Below are positions 19,419 through 27,773 of a stretch of DNA of 64,000 bases, piece after piece. The position numbers and the translations under genes were made by a program. Below the pieces are notes generated by a model that saw nothing but the letters and a program-made list of their open reading frames with translations, searched no databases and was not told the origin of the DNA. The DNA comes from JBBRHQ01 sp963815645. GTDB taxonomy: Bacteria > Actinomycetota > Thermoleophilia > Solirubrobacterales > 70-9. Each line of letters starts with the position of its first letter. The first letter of the stretch is position 1. The stretch is taken from the NCBI GenBank assembly GCA_963815645.1, contig CAWFHL010000001.1, positions 930,001 through 994,000 of the forward strand, written 5' to 3'.

Positions 19419-20335
19419 CTACTGGCGGCGCTTGCGCTTGCGCCGCTCGCCTGGTTGCCGCGGCGGGTTGGCGGGCACCTCCGCCGCGCCCGCGCTCGAC
19501 TCGCTGGCAGTGGTCTCGACCGCCTCGTCCTGCGGCCTCGGAGCCGGGCGGCCGGCCGAAGCCGCCGAACAGGCCGCCCCCGCGAGCAGCGCGCTGAGGA
19601 ACCTCCAAGGCGACCGCCTCCCCGGCGTCCCAGGCAGCCGGCCTCGATCCCCCCGGAGCCCTGTCGATGATCACGAGCAGAAGGTAGATCAGCCAGATCG
19701 TCAGCACCAGGATGCCGGGCAGGGCGAGCGCGGGGACCAGCGTCGCGAGGCCGAGGATCATCCCCGCGGCCGCTCCCAGGTTCCCCCAGAAGCGGGTCAG
19801 AAGTCCCACCTGCATCGCCCGTCGCGCCGTGTAGATCGGTGCCGGCGAGGAAGCCGATCGTCCCCGCCAGCGCCATTCCCAGCGAGATCTGGAGCAGGGT
19901 GGAGTTGCTCTGCAGGTCCTTGGCGACCGACTCCGGGTGAGCGACCGGGAGCTTGCCGAGCAGCTGTGATGCGGCGTCGTTGATCGCCACCTGCTGGAGG
20001 ATGAGCGAGATCGCCAGGAAGACCGGGCCGGCGATCACCGCGGCGATCAGCCCCGATCGTACCCTCGAGTCCCGCGCCGAGGCGGCCTTGAACAGGTAGG
20101 CGAGCGGAATCGCCAGCAGGGCGAACCCGACCCCCCGCATGATCGCGGCGAACAGCAGCTTCGAGCTGACCGGGTCGACCGCCCGCAGGACGGGCGCCAG
20201 TCGCGATCCGGTCGGCAGGTTGGCGCTCTGCAGCAAGATGAAGCCCGCCACCTCGAGCACGATCACCAGGGCGATCGTGACCGCCACAGGAAGCGCCCAG
20301 CGGCGCTCCCGCCCGAGAAGCTCCTGCTTGCTCAT
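19419..20335 (-). CDS. Multipass membrane protein of unknown function, frameshifted
   Basis: About 305 aa once repaired. It begins MSKQELLGRERRWALPVAVT with five or six hydrophobic helices (VTIALVIVLEVAGFILL, AGPVFLAISLILQQVAI, MALAGTIGFLAGT, then AAAGMILGLATLVPALALPG and LVLTIWLIYLLLVIID). The frame slips near 19838, where deleting one base gives LAGTIYTARRAMQVGLLT, and again near 19550. After the second repair the tail reads ASESSAGAAEVPANPPRQPG and ends basic, RRKRKRRQ, at the stop 19421-19419. No family recognised. The start overlaps the stop of the small gene before it. Confidence 0.6.
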
Positions 20336-20547
20336 CGCTTGCCGGCGTTGCTCGGAATCTGACCCTCGCGCCCGCCCTTTTCAGCGAGCTCGCCGGTCCG
20401 CACCGGGTAGTACTCGTAATCCTCGGGCTCGGCGATGCGGGAGATCCGGTCGCCGACCGCGAGGACGATGTCGAGGAACGGCGCCGCCAGGCCGATCACC
20501 CTCTCGACCCGGTCGCGGGTCCGCTGCTGCCCGGGTGTGAGCGGCAA
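20332..20547 (-). CDS. Small hypothetical protein upstream of the membrane protein
   Basis: 71 aa, MPLTPGQQRTRDRVERVIGL followed by a hydrophobic-amphipathic stretch (AAPFLDIVLAVGDRISRIA) and an acidic/tyrosine-rich EDYEYYPVRTGELAEKGG. The stop overlaps the ATG of the membrane protein (ATGA), so the two are translationally coupled and probably work together. No family recognised. Confidence 0.6.
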   Translation of the reverse strand: MPLTPGQQRTRDRVERVIGLAAPFLDIVLAVGDRISRIAEPEDYEYYPVRTGELAEKGGREGQIPSNAGKR

Positions 20548-20551
20548 CTCC

Positions 20552-20998
20552 TCAGCCCCGCTCGTGAAAGTAGAACTGCGGAAGCGCGCCCTCGATGACC
20601 TCCTGGGTCATCCGCTGCGCCACCTCGAGATTCCCGGTGCGAACCGCGATGTCGTCGATCGTGACGATCCCCGCGAGGCGATCGTCGAGCACCACGGGCA
20701 GCCTGCGGATCCGGTGCTGGACCATCAGCGCGGCGGCCTCCTCCAGCTCCATGTCCGGCTCGCCCGTGATCAGGGGTCGCGAGGCGCTCTGGTCGATCAC
20801 CGCCTCCGAGCCGGCCTCCTCGGCCAGCACCCTGATCGCCAGGTCGCGGTCGGTGACCATCGCAGTCGGGGTGCCCTCAGGGTCGACGATGACGACCGAG
20901 CCGACCGCGTGGTCGCGCATCAGCTGGGCCACCTCGAGGGCGCTGGAACCGGGATCGGCGGTGACCACGGCGGCGGTCATGATCTCGCTCAGCTGCAT
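20552..20998 (-). CDS. CBS-domain pair protein
   Basis: 148 aa containing one Bateman module. The first CBS runs MQLSEIMTAAVVTADPGSSA to VVIVDPEGTPTAMVTDRDLA, the second LITGEPDMELEEAAALM to RRLPVVLDDRLAGIVTIDDI. Such stand-alone pairs bind adenosine nucleotides or similar ligands and act as sensors; the ligand is not predictable. A C-terminal tail ends QFYFHERG. A TACGGT box 8 nt upstream suggests a leaderless start. Confidence 0.88.
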   Translation of the reverse strand: MQLSEIMTAAVVTADPGSSALEVAQLMRDHAVGSVVIVDPEGTPTAMVTDRDLAIRVLAEEAGSEAVIDQSASRPLITGEPDMELEEAAALMVQHRIRRLPVVLDDRLAGIVTIDDIAVRTGNLEVAQRMTQEVIEGALPQFYFHERG

Positions 20999-21006
20999 CT
21001 GCCCCT

Positions 21007-21012
21007 ACCGTA
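21007..21012 (-). promoter_or_regulatory. -10 box (TACGGT) of the CBS gene
   Basis: On the minus strand TACGGT ends eight bases before the ATG at 20998. It faces the TAGGAT box of the plus-strand gene 33 bp away, forming a compact divergent promoter region. Confidence 0.45.
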
Positions 21013-21044
21013 TCGCCCGGCGGGGGACGGGGGTGGCGCTCGCG

Positions 21045-21050
21045 TAGGAT
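21045..21050 (+). promoter_or_regulatory. -10 box (TAGGAT) of the saccharopine-dehydrogenase-like gene
   Basis: TAGGAT, six bases, then GTG at 21057. Leaderless arrangement. Confidence 0.5.
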
Positions 21051-21056
21051 CCGGGC

Positions 21057-22199
21057 GTGGCCACTTCCACCCAAACCGGGCCGATCGCCGTCTACGGCGC
21101 AACCGGCTACACCGGGCGGCCTCGTCTGCGAGGAGCTTCGGCCGCCGCGGCGCCGACTTCCTCGCCGCCGGCCGCAACCCGGCCAAGCTCGAGGCGCTCT
21201 CCCGCGATCTCGGCGAGGGTGCCGACCCACGCCGTGGAGACCGGCGACGCCCGCGGGCTGCGGGAGCTGCTCGAGCCCTGCGCGGCGGTGATCGCCTGCG
21301 CCGGGCCGTTCTGCGACCACGGCGAGCCGATCGTCGCCGCGGCCGCCGAGACCGGGACCAACTACATCGACACCACCGGCGAGCAGCCCTTCATCGGGCT
21401 CGTCTTCGACCGCTACGGGACGCCGCCGAGCGCAGCGGCGCCGCGCTGGTCACCGCGATGGGCTTCGACTACGCACCCGGCGACATGATCGCGGCGCTGA
21501 CCGCGGAGGGGATCGGGCCGCTGGAGGAGATCACCCTCGCCTACTCGGTCCGCAACCTGCGGATGACCCGGGGGACGACGCTTTCGGGGATCGGGATGCT
21601 CACCGCCTCCGAGCTCGAATACATCGACGGCCGGCTGCGGCCCGGCGATCGCAGCGTCAGCCGCGGCAGCTTCAGATTCCCGCCGCCCCGTCGGCGACCA
21701 GCCGATGGCCCGCTACCCATCGGGCGAGCCGATCACCGTGCCCCGCCACGTCGAGGTGCGGACGGTGAGGACGATGCTGACGGCGGCGACGATGGCTCCG
21801 CGGCCGATGGTCCCGGCGCTGCCGGCGCTGCTGCCGGTGATCAGCGCGGCGATGAGGACGCCTGCTGAAGGCGCTGGCCGCGAGGCTCGTGGACCGCCTC
21901 CCCGAGGGGCCGGAGCCCGACGCCCGCCGCGCCGCCAGCTTGATGATCGTCTGCGAGGCGCTGCCGGCCGGCGGCGGTGTTCCGCGGCGGGGGGTGATCT
22001 CCGGCACCGACGTCTACGGCCTGACCGCGGTGACGATCGCCGAGGGGGCGCTGCGCCTCGCCGCGGAGGGCTACCGCAAGGCGGCGCCCTGGCGCCCTCC
22101 GAGGCCTTCGACCCGGCCGGGTTCCTCGATTCGCTGGCCGAGTTCGGGGTTACCCGTGAGGTCGACCCGACGACGGAGAGATCGCCTTCGCCGAGCTGA
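21057..22199 (+). pseudogene. Saccharopine dehydrogenase family NAD(P)-binding protein, multiply frameshifted
   Basis: The Rossmann start GPIAVYGATGYTGR is followed, after single-base slips, by GADFLAAGRNPAKLEALS, AVETGDARGLRELLEPCAAV, CAGPFCDHGEPIVAAAAETG, NYIDTTGEQPFI, GAALVTAMGFDYAPGDMIAA and RYPSGEPITVPRHVEVRTV. These follow the trans-acting enoyl-reductase/saccharopine-like family in order. At least seven indels lie near 21122, 21143, 21225, 21420, 21695, 21865 and 22085. Most are one extra C or G. No conserved block is missing. The density of slips could mean a poorly sequenced patch or an old pseudogene; the preserved residues favour the first. The end near 22199 may instead continue into the next gene (see that entry). 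Confidence 0.65.
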
Positions 22200-22787
22200 T
22201 GGCGATCGGCGAGAAGACCCGACAGGCGGTCCCCCTGGAAGCGGGGATCGGGCCTGAGAACCCGCCCTGCCCCGCCTGCGGCGAGCCGTTGTTCGGCTGG
22301 GCGATGGTCCGCCCGGCCGGGCTCCCGGTGCGCCGCTGCGAGCGATGCGGACTGGCGGTCAAGGGCGACCCGGCCGAGCGCCGAGGAGGCGACCGCAGCG
22401 GCATCGAAAGTGGCCGCGGAGGGGGAGGCTCCGAATCGCGCCAGCCTGCAGGCATGGATCGGGGGCTCCGGCTGGTCCGCGCTGGAGCCCGATCGCCGGT
22501 TCCTCTTCACCTCGGAGTCCCTGCGTCTGCTCGGCCACCCGGGCGGCAGGCCCCGCCCGGCGGTGGCGGGGATGTGGCAGACGCTGCTGAATGCGTTCAC
22601 CTTCGGCCACGACGTCGCGCTGGGCCGCATCGGCCGGGCCACCGCGACCTCCGCCCCGAAGCCCTGGCAGCGGCGTGTCGATCTGGCGATCAGCCTGCTG
22701 GCGACGCCGCTGGCCCTGCCGGTCGCGCTAGTGGCCGAGCTGCTCGCTGCCGCCGCCGGGCGGGGCGGGCGGCTGAGGATCGCCTGA
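22199..22787 (+). CDS. Zinc-ribbon protein with hydrophobic C-terminus, one frameshift
   Basis: Opens MAIGEKTRQAVPLEAGIG and then a CPACG...CERCG ribbon (CPACGEPLFGW and VRRCERCGLAVK). After a slip near 22380, one extra base, it continues ATAAASKVAAEGEAPNRASL, LEPDRRFLFTSESLRLL, WQTLLNAFTFGHDVALG and a hydrophobic LAISLLATPLALPVALVAEL. About 195 aa. The frame is open upstream of the ATG and reads PDDGEIAFAEL just before it, so it could be the end of the preceding dehydrogenase gene fused to a ribbon domain. No family recognised for the C-terminal half. It overlaps the convergent hydrolase by 60 bp. Confidence 0.5.
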
Positions 22788-23576
22788 GCCCCGGATTTCG
22801 GCGATCACCCCGGCGAGCTCCGTCACTGCGGTCAGATGGGGGAGGCCATCGCCGCCGACCTCGACTACCTCGCTGCCACGGAGGCGGGCGGCGAGCTCCT
22901 TGGCCGCGGCGCGCACAGGCGGCGGGGTCGTCGCCGAGACGACGATCCGGGTGGGCGCTTCGACCGCGCCCAGGCGGTCGGGGCGCAACGACCAGGCGGG
23001 CACCGCCCCGAGCTCGGCGAAGAGGCTGAGGGGGCGCTCGCTGGCGGCGGCGGCAACCTCGGCCGGGATCCGCTCGGCGCCGGGGCCGAAGAAGGGGAGC
23101 CCACCGGCCAGATAGAGGTCGAGGGCCGCTTCGGGCACCTCCGTCGCGGAGGGCCTCCTCGATCGCGATGCGGTCGGCGGAGAGGCCCTCGGTGGCGCCG
23201 GGGACGAAGGCGAGCAGGGGCGGTTCGATCAGCACGGCGCCGCTGACCAGGTGCGGGACAGCGCAGCAGAAGATCGAGCGTCGCGACGGCGCCGAGACCC
23301 GCCCCGCAGAGCAGCGACGGCCGGGCGCCGAGGGCCTCGAGCAGCTCCGCCGCGTCCTCCGATTGCTCCTCGATCGTCGTCCGCGAGTAGACCGGCGGTG
23401 TCTCCGAGGAACCCCAGCCACGGCGGTCGTAGAAGATCGAGCGGGCGGTTCGCTCCAGCTGCTCGCGCCAGCGGCGACCAGATTTCACCGCCGGTCGCGG
23501 TTTCGTGGATCAACAGCACCCCGGGACCCGACCCCCGCTCCCAGTGCGCCAGGTCGACCCCGTGAGCGAGCGGCAC
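22728..23576 (-). pseudogene. Alpha/beta hydrolase, frameshifted
   Basis: Colinear hydrolase pieces in three frames: HWERGSGPGVLLIHETATGG (oxyanion region), ARSIFYDRRGWGSSETPPVY, ELLEALGARPSLLCGAGLGA (nucleophile elbow, here GAGLG instead of GxSxG), HLVSGAVLIEPPLLAFVPGA, then the lid and PTRIVVSATTPPPVRA with a final GGDGLPHL supplying the histidine. Slips lie near 23480, 23285 and 23140. The missing serine at the elbow would make it inactive as a hydrolase unless that codon is also affected. It follows the small gene at 23583 by 6 bp. Confidence 0.6.
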
Positions 23577-23582
23577 GGTCGG

Positions 23583-23852
23583 CTAGGAGAGACCCTCGCG
23601 CGCCTCTCGGACCAGGGTCACCGCCTCCGGGAAGAGGATGCGGATCGCGTCGCGCACCTGGACCGCTTGCTCGTCGCTCGACCCAGAGAGCTCGAGCCTG
23701 TGGATCGCGGCGACGGTCATGTCGACGGCGAGCTTGATCGCGTTGTCGGCCCAGGCGACCCGCTGCGAGGACTGCATCTGCTCGGCCATCTCCTCCATCC
23801 GGGCGCGAAACTCGTCCGGATCGCCGAACAGGTTGAAGGGGGTGCCTTCCAT
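23583..23852 (-). CDS. Small helical hypothetical protein
   Basis: 89 aa, MEGTPFNLFGDPDEFRARME, then mostly helical: EEMAEQMQSSQRVAWADNAI, HRLELSGSSDEQAVQVRDAI and a C-terminal VTLVREAREGLS. Acidic, no signal or membrane segment, no family recognised. TATCCT on the minus strand at 23865-23860 ends seven bases before the ATG. It probably forms an operon with the hydrolase that begins 6 bp after its stop. Confidence 0.6.
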   Translation of the reverse strand: MEGTPFNLFGDPDEFRARMEEMAEQMQSSQRVAWADNAIKLAVDMTVAAIHRLELSGSSDEQAVQVRDAIRILFPEAVTLVREAREGLS

Positions 23853-23859
23853 GCCATGG

Positions 23860-23865
23860 AGGATA
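23860..23865 (-). promoter_or_regulatory. -10 box (TATCCT) of the gene at 23583-23852
   Basis: Minus-strand TATCCT followed by seven bases and ATG 23852; leaderless spacing. Confidence 0.45.
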
Positions 23866-23933
23866 GAGGGGCATGACCGAGAGCCGACCCGGACTCTTGA
23901 CCTTGCGCGTCACCGGTGTGCGGCGCCTCCGCC

Positions 23934-23939
23934 TAGCTT
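23934..23939 (+). promoter_or_regulatory. -10 box (TAGCTT) of the TadE-like gene
   Basis: TAGCTT, six bases, ATG 23946; leaderless spacing. Confidence 0.45.
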
Positions 23940-23945
23940 CGCGGG

Positions 23946-24607
23946 ATGCGCTCGCAGAGAGGATCCGCCACGGTGGAGCAGGCCGGGCTGGCGGCGCTGA
24001 TCGCCCTGCTGCTGCTCGCCGGGGTCTCCTCTGTGCTGGCCGGCGACGGCCTCGATTCCGGGCGCGGGCTGGCGGCGGCGATCGCCCGCCGGATCGCCTG
24101 CGCGCCGCGACTGCCGGACGCCTGCCGCCACCATCCGCTCGTCCCTGCCTACGGCTGGCCGCTGGCCAGGCTGGTGCGGGCGCTGGCGCCAGCGCCGAGC
24201 GCCGAGCCCGGCCCGTCGGGGCTGCCGTTGGTCCCGGTCGACTTCCGCCGCTGCCGGCGGGAGAGCTGTGCGGTGCCGCTGCCGGGCCCGGCCGGAGCCC
24301 ACCTGACCTCATCGGGGCGGCGCACCACGGCCTTCACCGAGCTCGCCGACGAGCGCCGCCGAGATGGGACGGTCCGCGTCACCTACTGGCTCTACCGACC
24401 CGGACTCGACTGGCAGGAGGTCGTCCGTGATCGCCGGCAGTGGCGACGATCGCGGCGGCGTCCGGGGTGCGGGTTCTGCTCCGCGACGACCCCAACCTGG
24501 TGCCGCTCGAGACCCTGCCCGGCCGCAACCATTACGACTTCCCGCCGGGTGAAGCGCCGCCGTGGCAATGGCGCGTGCCGGGCCTCTACCCGGGCTGGTC
24601 GAGTTGA
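23946..24607 (+). CDS. Membrane-anchored/secreted protein with pilin-like N-terminus, frameshifted near the end
   Basis: The N-terminus MRSQRGSATVEQAGLAALIA with the following LLLLAGVSSVLA is a TadE/Flp-like segment: a basic start, G-S-A-T-V-E, then one hydrophobic helix. The rest is periplasmic or extracellular with paired cysteines (RRIACAPRLPDACRHH, FRRCRRESCAV). Near 24430-24450 two extra bases relative to the duplicate at 25230 throw the frame. The intended end is LRDDPNLVPLETLPGRNHYD and PWQWRVPGLYPGWSS, stop 24605-24607. Function unknown; no other pilus gene is nearby. Confidence 0.6.
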
Positions 24608-24609
24608 GC
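24387..24609 (+). repeat. Direct repeat, copy 1 (3' part of the TadE-like gene)
   Basis: A segment from TGGCTCTACC to just after the stop. It recurs at 25230-25450 in the same orientation with roughly nine bases in ten identical. The two copies flank the DUF3237 gene. Copy 1 is two bases longer, and these two bases break its reading frame. Confidence 0.85.
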
Positions 24610-24655
24610 ACTGCGAAAGGTCTTCCCCCGAGCCTGGGGCGCCGGCCTCGCTCTG

Positions 24656-25111
24656 TCAGGCCGCGTACCCCTTTACTCGGATCTCCCCCTTCGCGAGATC
24701 GACGGTCCCGGGCGCCCAGACCTGGATCGCGTTGACCCAGGAGTACTCGGGGTGGGAGGTCGTCAGCGTCACGTTCTCCCGCAACTGAAGCACCGGCGCC
24801 TCGCCCAGCGCTACGCCGTCGGCGGCGAGTGCGATCTTCTTGCCGTCATCGGTGGTGATCTCGGCGTGGATGTTGAGCTCGAAGCGGCCGTTAGGGCGTA
24901 GGTAGAGGTAGTCCACGCCCTTGACCGATCCATTGATCCTCGACCCGGTAACGGGACCTTCAAAGTAGACGTCAATGCGCGCCCCTTCAGCCGGCGGCGG
25001 TGCCTGCCGCGACGCCAGAGGCCCCATCGACGCCCCGTACTCGACCACCTGGGTGATCTTCGGCGTGTACTCGTAAAGCAGCTCGCCCGGGAGTTGCGGT
25101 TGGTCGCTCAT
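24656..25111 (-). CDS. DUF3237 family protein
   Basis: 151 aa from the ATG at 25111, which has AAGGAGG six bases upstream; a further in-frame ATG at 25138 is less likely. Family segments: LLYEYTPKITQVVEYG near the start, GARIDVYFEGPVTGSRING, VKGVDYLYLRPNGRFELNIH, and a C-terminal beta-rich half. DUF3237 forms a small beta-barrel; the activity is unknown. It stands alone between two copies of a repeated segment and is transcribed against its neighbours. Confidence 0.8.
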   Translation of the reverse strand: MSDQPQLPGELLYEYTPKITQVVEYGASMGPLASRQAPPPAEGARIDVYFEGPVTGSRINGSVKGVDYLYLRPNGRFELNIHAEITTDDGKKIALAADGVALGEAPVLQLRENVTLTTSHPEYSWVNAIQVWAPGTVDLAKGEIRVKGYAA

Positions 25112-25229
25112 TCGGAGACCTCCTTCTGAGGTGAGCACGGTTGGGCCACGATCCTCTCACACCGATCTTCGCCTCACCCCTCGGCGCTGGGGGGATTGTG
25201 AATCGACGTCCTTCGTGGGTATTACTAAG

Positions 25230-25448
25230 TGGCTCTATCCACCCGGACTCGACTGGCAGGAGGTCGTCCGTGTCGCCGATCGTGGCGACGTCACGGCGGC
25301 GTCCGGGGTGCGCGTTCTGCTCCGCGACGACCCCAACCTGGTGCCGCTCGAGACCCTGCCCGGCCGCAACCATTACGACTTCCCGCCCGGCGAGGTGCCG
25401 CCGTGGCAGTGGCGGCTTCGCGGCCGCTACCCGGGATGGTCGAGCTGA
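25230..25448 (+). pseudogene. 5'-truncated duplicate of the TadE-like gene
   Basis: Encodes only the last 72 residues, WLYPPGLDWQEVVRVADRGD to RGRYPGWSS, in one clean frame. There is no signal segment and no start codon at the homology boundary. Because its frame is intact it shows what the C-terminus of the full gene should be. The last 22 bp overlap the end of the convergent flippase-like gene. Confidence 0.65.
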
Positions 25449-25450
25449 GC
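25230..25450 (+). repeat. Direct repeat, copy 2
   Basis: Second copy of the 24387-24609 segment. The homology begins abruptly at TGGCTCTA; sequence further upstream is unrelated apart from weak resemblance over about 20 bases. Confidence 0.85.
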
Positions 25451-26434
25451 GGTGGCCGGCTCGGCCCCACCCTCCGCATCGGCCTCGGACTCGGCGTCGC
25501 GGATCAGCCCGCGCCAGTCGGTGGTGCCGAAGACCAGGAGGATCGAGCCGAAGCCGAGGACGACCGACCAGGCGGCCATCGCGATCTGGGTCCCGACCGA
25601 GAAGGAGAGCACCGCCGAGCGCGAGGGGCCCTCGAGGGTGGCGACGAGCAGCGCCTGCTGGGCCCCGGCGCCCCCGGGAGTGAAGGGGACGATGGTGGCG
25701 ATCGCCTGGACGCTCATCGCCAGCATCACGTTGCCGATCGAGCCGCCGATCTGGAAAGCCTCGAGGAAGAACCAGAAGGCGGCGAAGCGGCAGAGCCAGC
25801 CGATTCCCTGCCATGCCGCCACCTGGCGCAGGTAGCGGCGCGGCTCGGTGAGCACGACGACGCCCTGCTTGATCCGCGACCAGAACTCCTCGGCGCGGCG
25901 GGACAGCAGGGCGAAGGCGATCACCGAGCCGACCCCCAACACGGTGACGATGAAGATCAGCAGCTGGGGGTTCTCAGCCCAGAAGGCGATGTCGAAGGCA
26001 GGCAGGTCGGGAAGCTCCGGAGGCCGGGGCAACAGGCCTTGGGTGATCGCGAAGAGCAGGACCAGCACTCCGGCGGTGGTGTCGAACACCGACTGGACGA
26101 AGAAGGACGAGGTGACGGCCGCATAGGAGGAGTCCGGGATCTGCTTCTTGACCAGGAAGATCTTGGTGACGTCGCCGGCCCGCGCCGGGATGATCGCGTT
26201 GATCCCGGCGCCGGCCAGGTAGGAGGCGGTGACCCCTACGAACGAGATCGGCCTTCCCGGGTAGGCAGCGCGTAGCACGTTGTGCCAGGCGCGGGCCCGG
26301 GAGACCTGCATCGCCGTCAGCATCAGCAGCGCCAGGGCAAAGGGCAGCCAGCGGACGTCCGCCAGGTTGGAGAAGAACGCACCCGCGGCGTCGGTGAAGG
26401 AGCGAAAGCTCGAGGAGAAGTTGGCCGCAATCAC
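25427..26434 (-). CDS. Lysylphosphatidylglycerol synthase TM region/UPF0104 flippase-like protein
   Basis: 335 aa with about eight helices. Family landmarks: ARAWHNVLRAAYPGRPISFV, ASYLAGAGINAIIPARAGDV (the conserved N-x-x-x-P-x-R-x-G-D segment) and IVPFTPGGAGAQQALLV. Proteins of this type move lipids or lipid-linked intermediates across the membrane, or are the membrane half of MprF. No aminoacyl transferase domain is present, so a transport or glycolipid role is more likely. The acidic C-terminal tail (DAESEADAEGGAEP) is cytoplasmic. Starts 30 bp from the divergent sulfotransferase. Confidence 0.85.
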   Translation of the reverse strand: MIAANFSSSFRSFTDAAGAFFSNLADVRWLPFALALLMLTAMQVSRARAWHNVLRAAYPGRPISFVGVTASYLAGAGINAIIPARAGDVTKIFLVKKQIPDSSYAAVTSSFFVQSVFDTTAGVLVLLFAITQGLLPRPPELPDLPAFDIAFWAENPQLLIFIVTVLGVGSVIAFALLSRRAEEFWSRIKQGVVVLTEPRRYLRQVAAWQGIGWLCRFAAFWFFLEAFQIGGSIGNVMLAMSVQAIATIVPFTPGGAGAQQALLVATLEGPSRSAVLSFSVGTQIAMAAWSVVLGFGSILLVFGTTDWRGLIRDAESEADAEGGAEPATAQLDHPG

Positions 26435-26450
26435 GGTCTCGCGGCGAAGC

Positions 26451-26456
26451 TACACT
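26451..26456 (+). promoter_or_regulatory. -10 box (TACACT) of the sulfotransferase gene
   Basis: TACACT followed by eight bases and the TTG at 26465; leaderless spacing with a TTG start. Confidence 0.4.
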
Positions 26457-26464
26457 AGCCAGCC

Positions 26465-27454
26465 TTGCCCGAGGCCCAGACAGAGACCCACGCCCCCGCC
26501 GCCACCCATGATCCCGCCGACGAGGCGATGTGCGCCCGCGCACGCGAGCGCTTCACGGCGGATCGCAGGCGCCGCTCCCGCCGCCGGCCCAAGCCTCACG
26601 CGGCGATGCCGAATCTGATCATCATCGGCGGGCTGAAGTGCGGGACGACGAGCATCCACCACTACCTCGGCCTGCATCCGGGGATCCAGATGTCAAAGCC
26701 GAAGGAGCTGAACTTCTTCGTCTCCGAGCTCAACTGGGACCTCGGCCTCGATTGGTACGCGAGCCGCTTCGACGACCGCTTCGCGGTACGCGGTGAGTCC
26801 TCGCCCCACTACACCAACATGCCCCGCTACAGCGGCGTCGCCGAGAAGATCCGCCAGCACTGTCCCGAGGCCCGTCTCATCTACATGGTCCGCGATCCGA
26901 TCAAGCGGGTGCTCTCCCACTGGGTTCACGCGACCGGTGCGGGCTACGAGACGCGGGAGCTGGAGCCGACGCTGTCCGCGGCGGACAGCGCCTACGTCGA
27001 ACGCTCGCTCTACTGGATGCAGCTACAGCCATACCTGGGGCTGTTCGAGCGGGAGCAGATCGAGGTGATCACCCAGGAGGAGCTGCAGGGCCGGCGGGAG
27101 GAGACGATGCGAAGGGCCTTCCGCTTCGCGGGGGTCGACGAAGGGTTCAGCTCGGAGCAGTTCGACCGCGAGTGGGAGAAGTCCAGCGCCAAGCAGGGCG
27201 ACAAGTACCAGTTCATGGAGCGGTTGATCAAGCTCCCGGGATTCCGCTCCTTCGACCGCAACTTCGACCGCCTGCCGGAGTCGATGAGATGGATCGTCGA
27301 GAAGGTCGTGCACGACCCAGAGGCGGCGCCGGCGCCGAAGCCGAAGCTGCCGGACGAGGTGTTCGAGACGCTGCGCGGGCGCTTCAACGAGGACGTCTCC
27401 GCCCTGCGCCAGTTCGCGGGCCGCGATTTCGAAGACTGGCACGACTACTCCTAG
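26465..27454 (+). CDS. Sulfotransferase domain protein
   Basis: 329 aa, TTG start. PAPS-dependent sulfotransferase fold: the 5'-phosphosulfate loop is LIIIGGLKCGTTSIHHYLGL near residues 50-70, and the 3'-phosphate loop is YMVRDPIKRVLSHWVHAT near 145. The family arrangement of RYSGVAEKIRQHCPEARLIY before the second loop is also present. It would sulfate a glycan or lipid head group; the neighbouring flippase-like gene makes an envelope substrate plausible but this is inference. The first 45 residues are Ala/Arg-rich and atypical, and an internal start at MCARARERFTADRRRR is possible. Confidence 0.87.
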   Translation: MPEAQTETHAPAATHDPADEAMCARARERFTADRRRRSRRRPKPHAAMPNLIIIGGLKCGTTSIHHYLGLHPGIQMSKPKELNFFVSELNWDLGLDWYASRFDDRFAVRGESSPHYTNMPRYSGVAEKIRQHCPEARLIYMVRDPIKRVLSHWVHATGAGYETRELEPTLSAADSAYVERSLYWMQLQPYLGLFEREQIEVITQEELQGRREETMRRAFRFAGVDEGFSSEQFDREWEKSSAKQGDKYQFMERLIKLPGFRSFDRNFDRLPESMRWIVEKVVHDPEAAPAPKPKLPDEVFETLRGRFNEDVSALRQFAGRDFEDWHDYS

Positions 27455-27773
27455 CGAGGCTCCCTAGTCTCCGGTGGGTGCGGATCGCGCTGCTGGAGCG
27501 ACCTCAGGGGACGACGGCGACAGCTCGTGGGAGGGGTGGTTCTAGTGGCGCCAGGGCATTTCGGTCTCCGATCGTCTGCGAGCGCGGCGTCGGCCGTCGC
27601 TCTCTGATCCCTCTCGGAGGGCCTGCCCGCTACCTCAATTCGGAGCGAAGGGCTCCATATAAGCGTTGACTTCTTACTCATACGAATGTCCAGCTTGAAG
27701 GCCACCCTCCGCTGCGGCTAGCCTGCCGGTTGCTTCGGCACACCTCCCCGCCGGAGCTGCCGCGCAAGCTCGG
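27455..27773 (+). other. Intergenic stretch with a short open frame and promoters
   Basis: 319 bp between sulfotransferase and HD-GYP genes. It holds TAGTCT at 27465-27470, then GTG at 27478 at leaderless spacing opening a 63-codon frame VRIALLERPQGTTATARG to the TGA at 27667-27669. Only its first six residues look like a gene start, so it may be a remnant. No terminator stem or RNA gene is evident. The HD-GYP promoter lies at its right end. The base composition after 27600 is less GC-rich than the surroundings. Confidence 0.4.
27695..27724 (+). promoter_or_regulatory. Putative promoter of the HD-GYP gene
   Basis: TTGAAG (27695-27700), 18 bp, TAGCCT (27719-27724). Predicted start of transcription near 27731, giving a leader of about 43 nt before ATG 27774. 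Confidence 0.45.
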
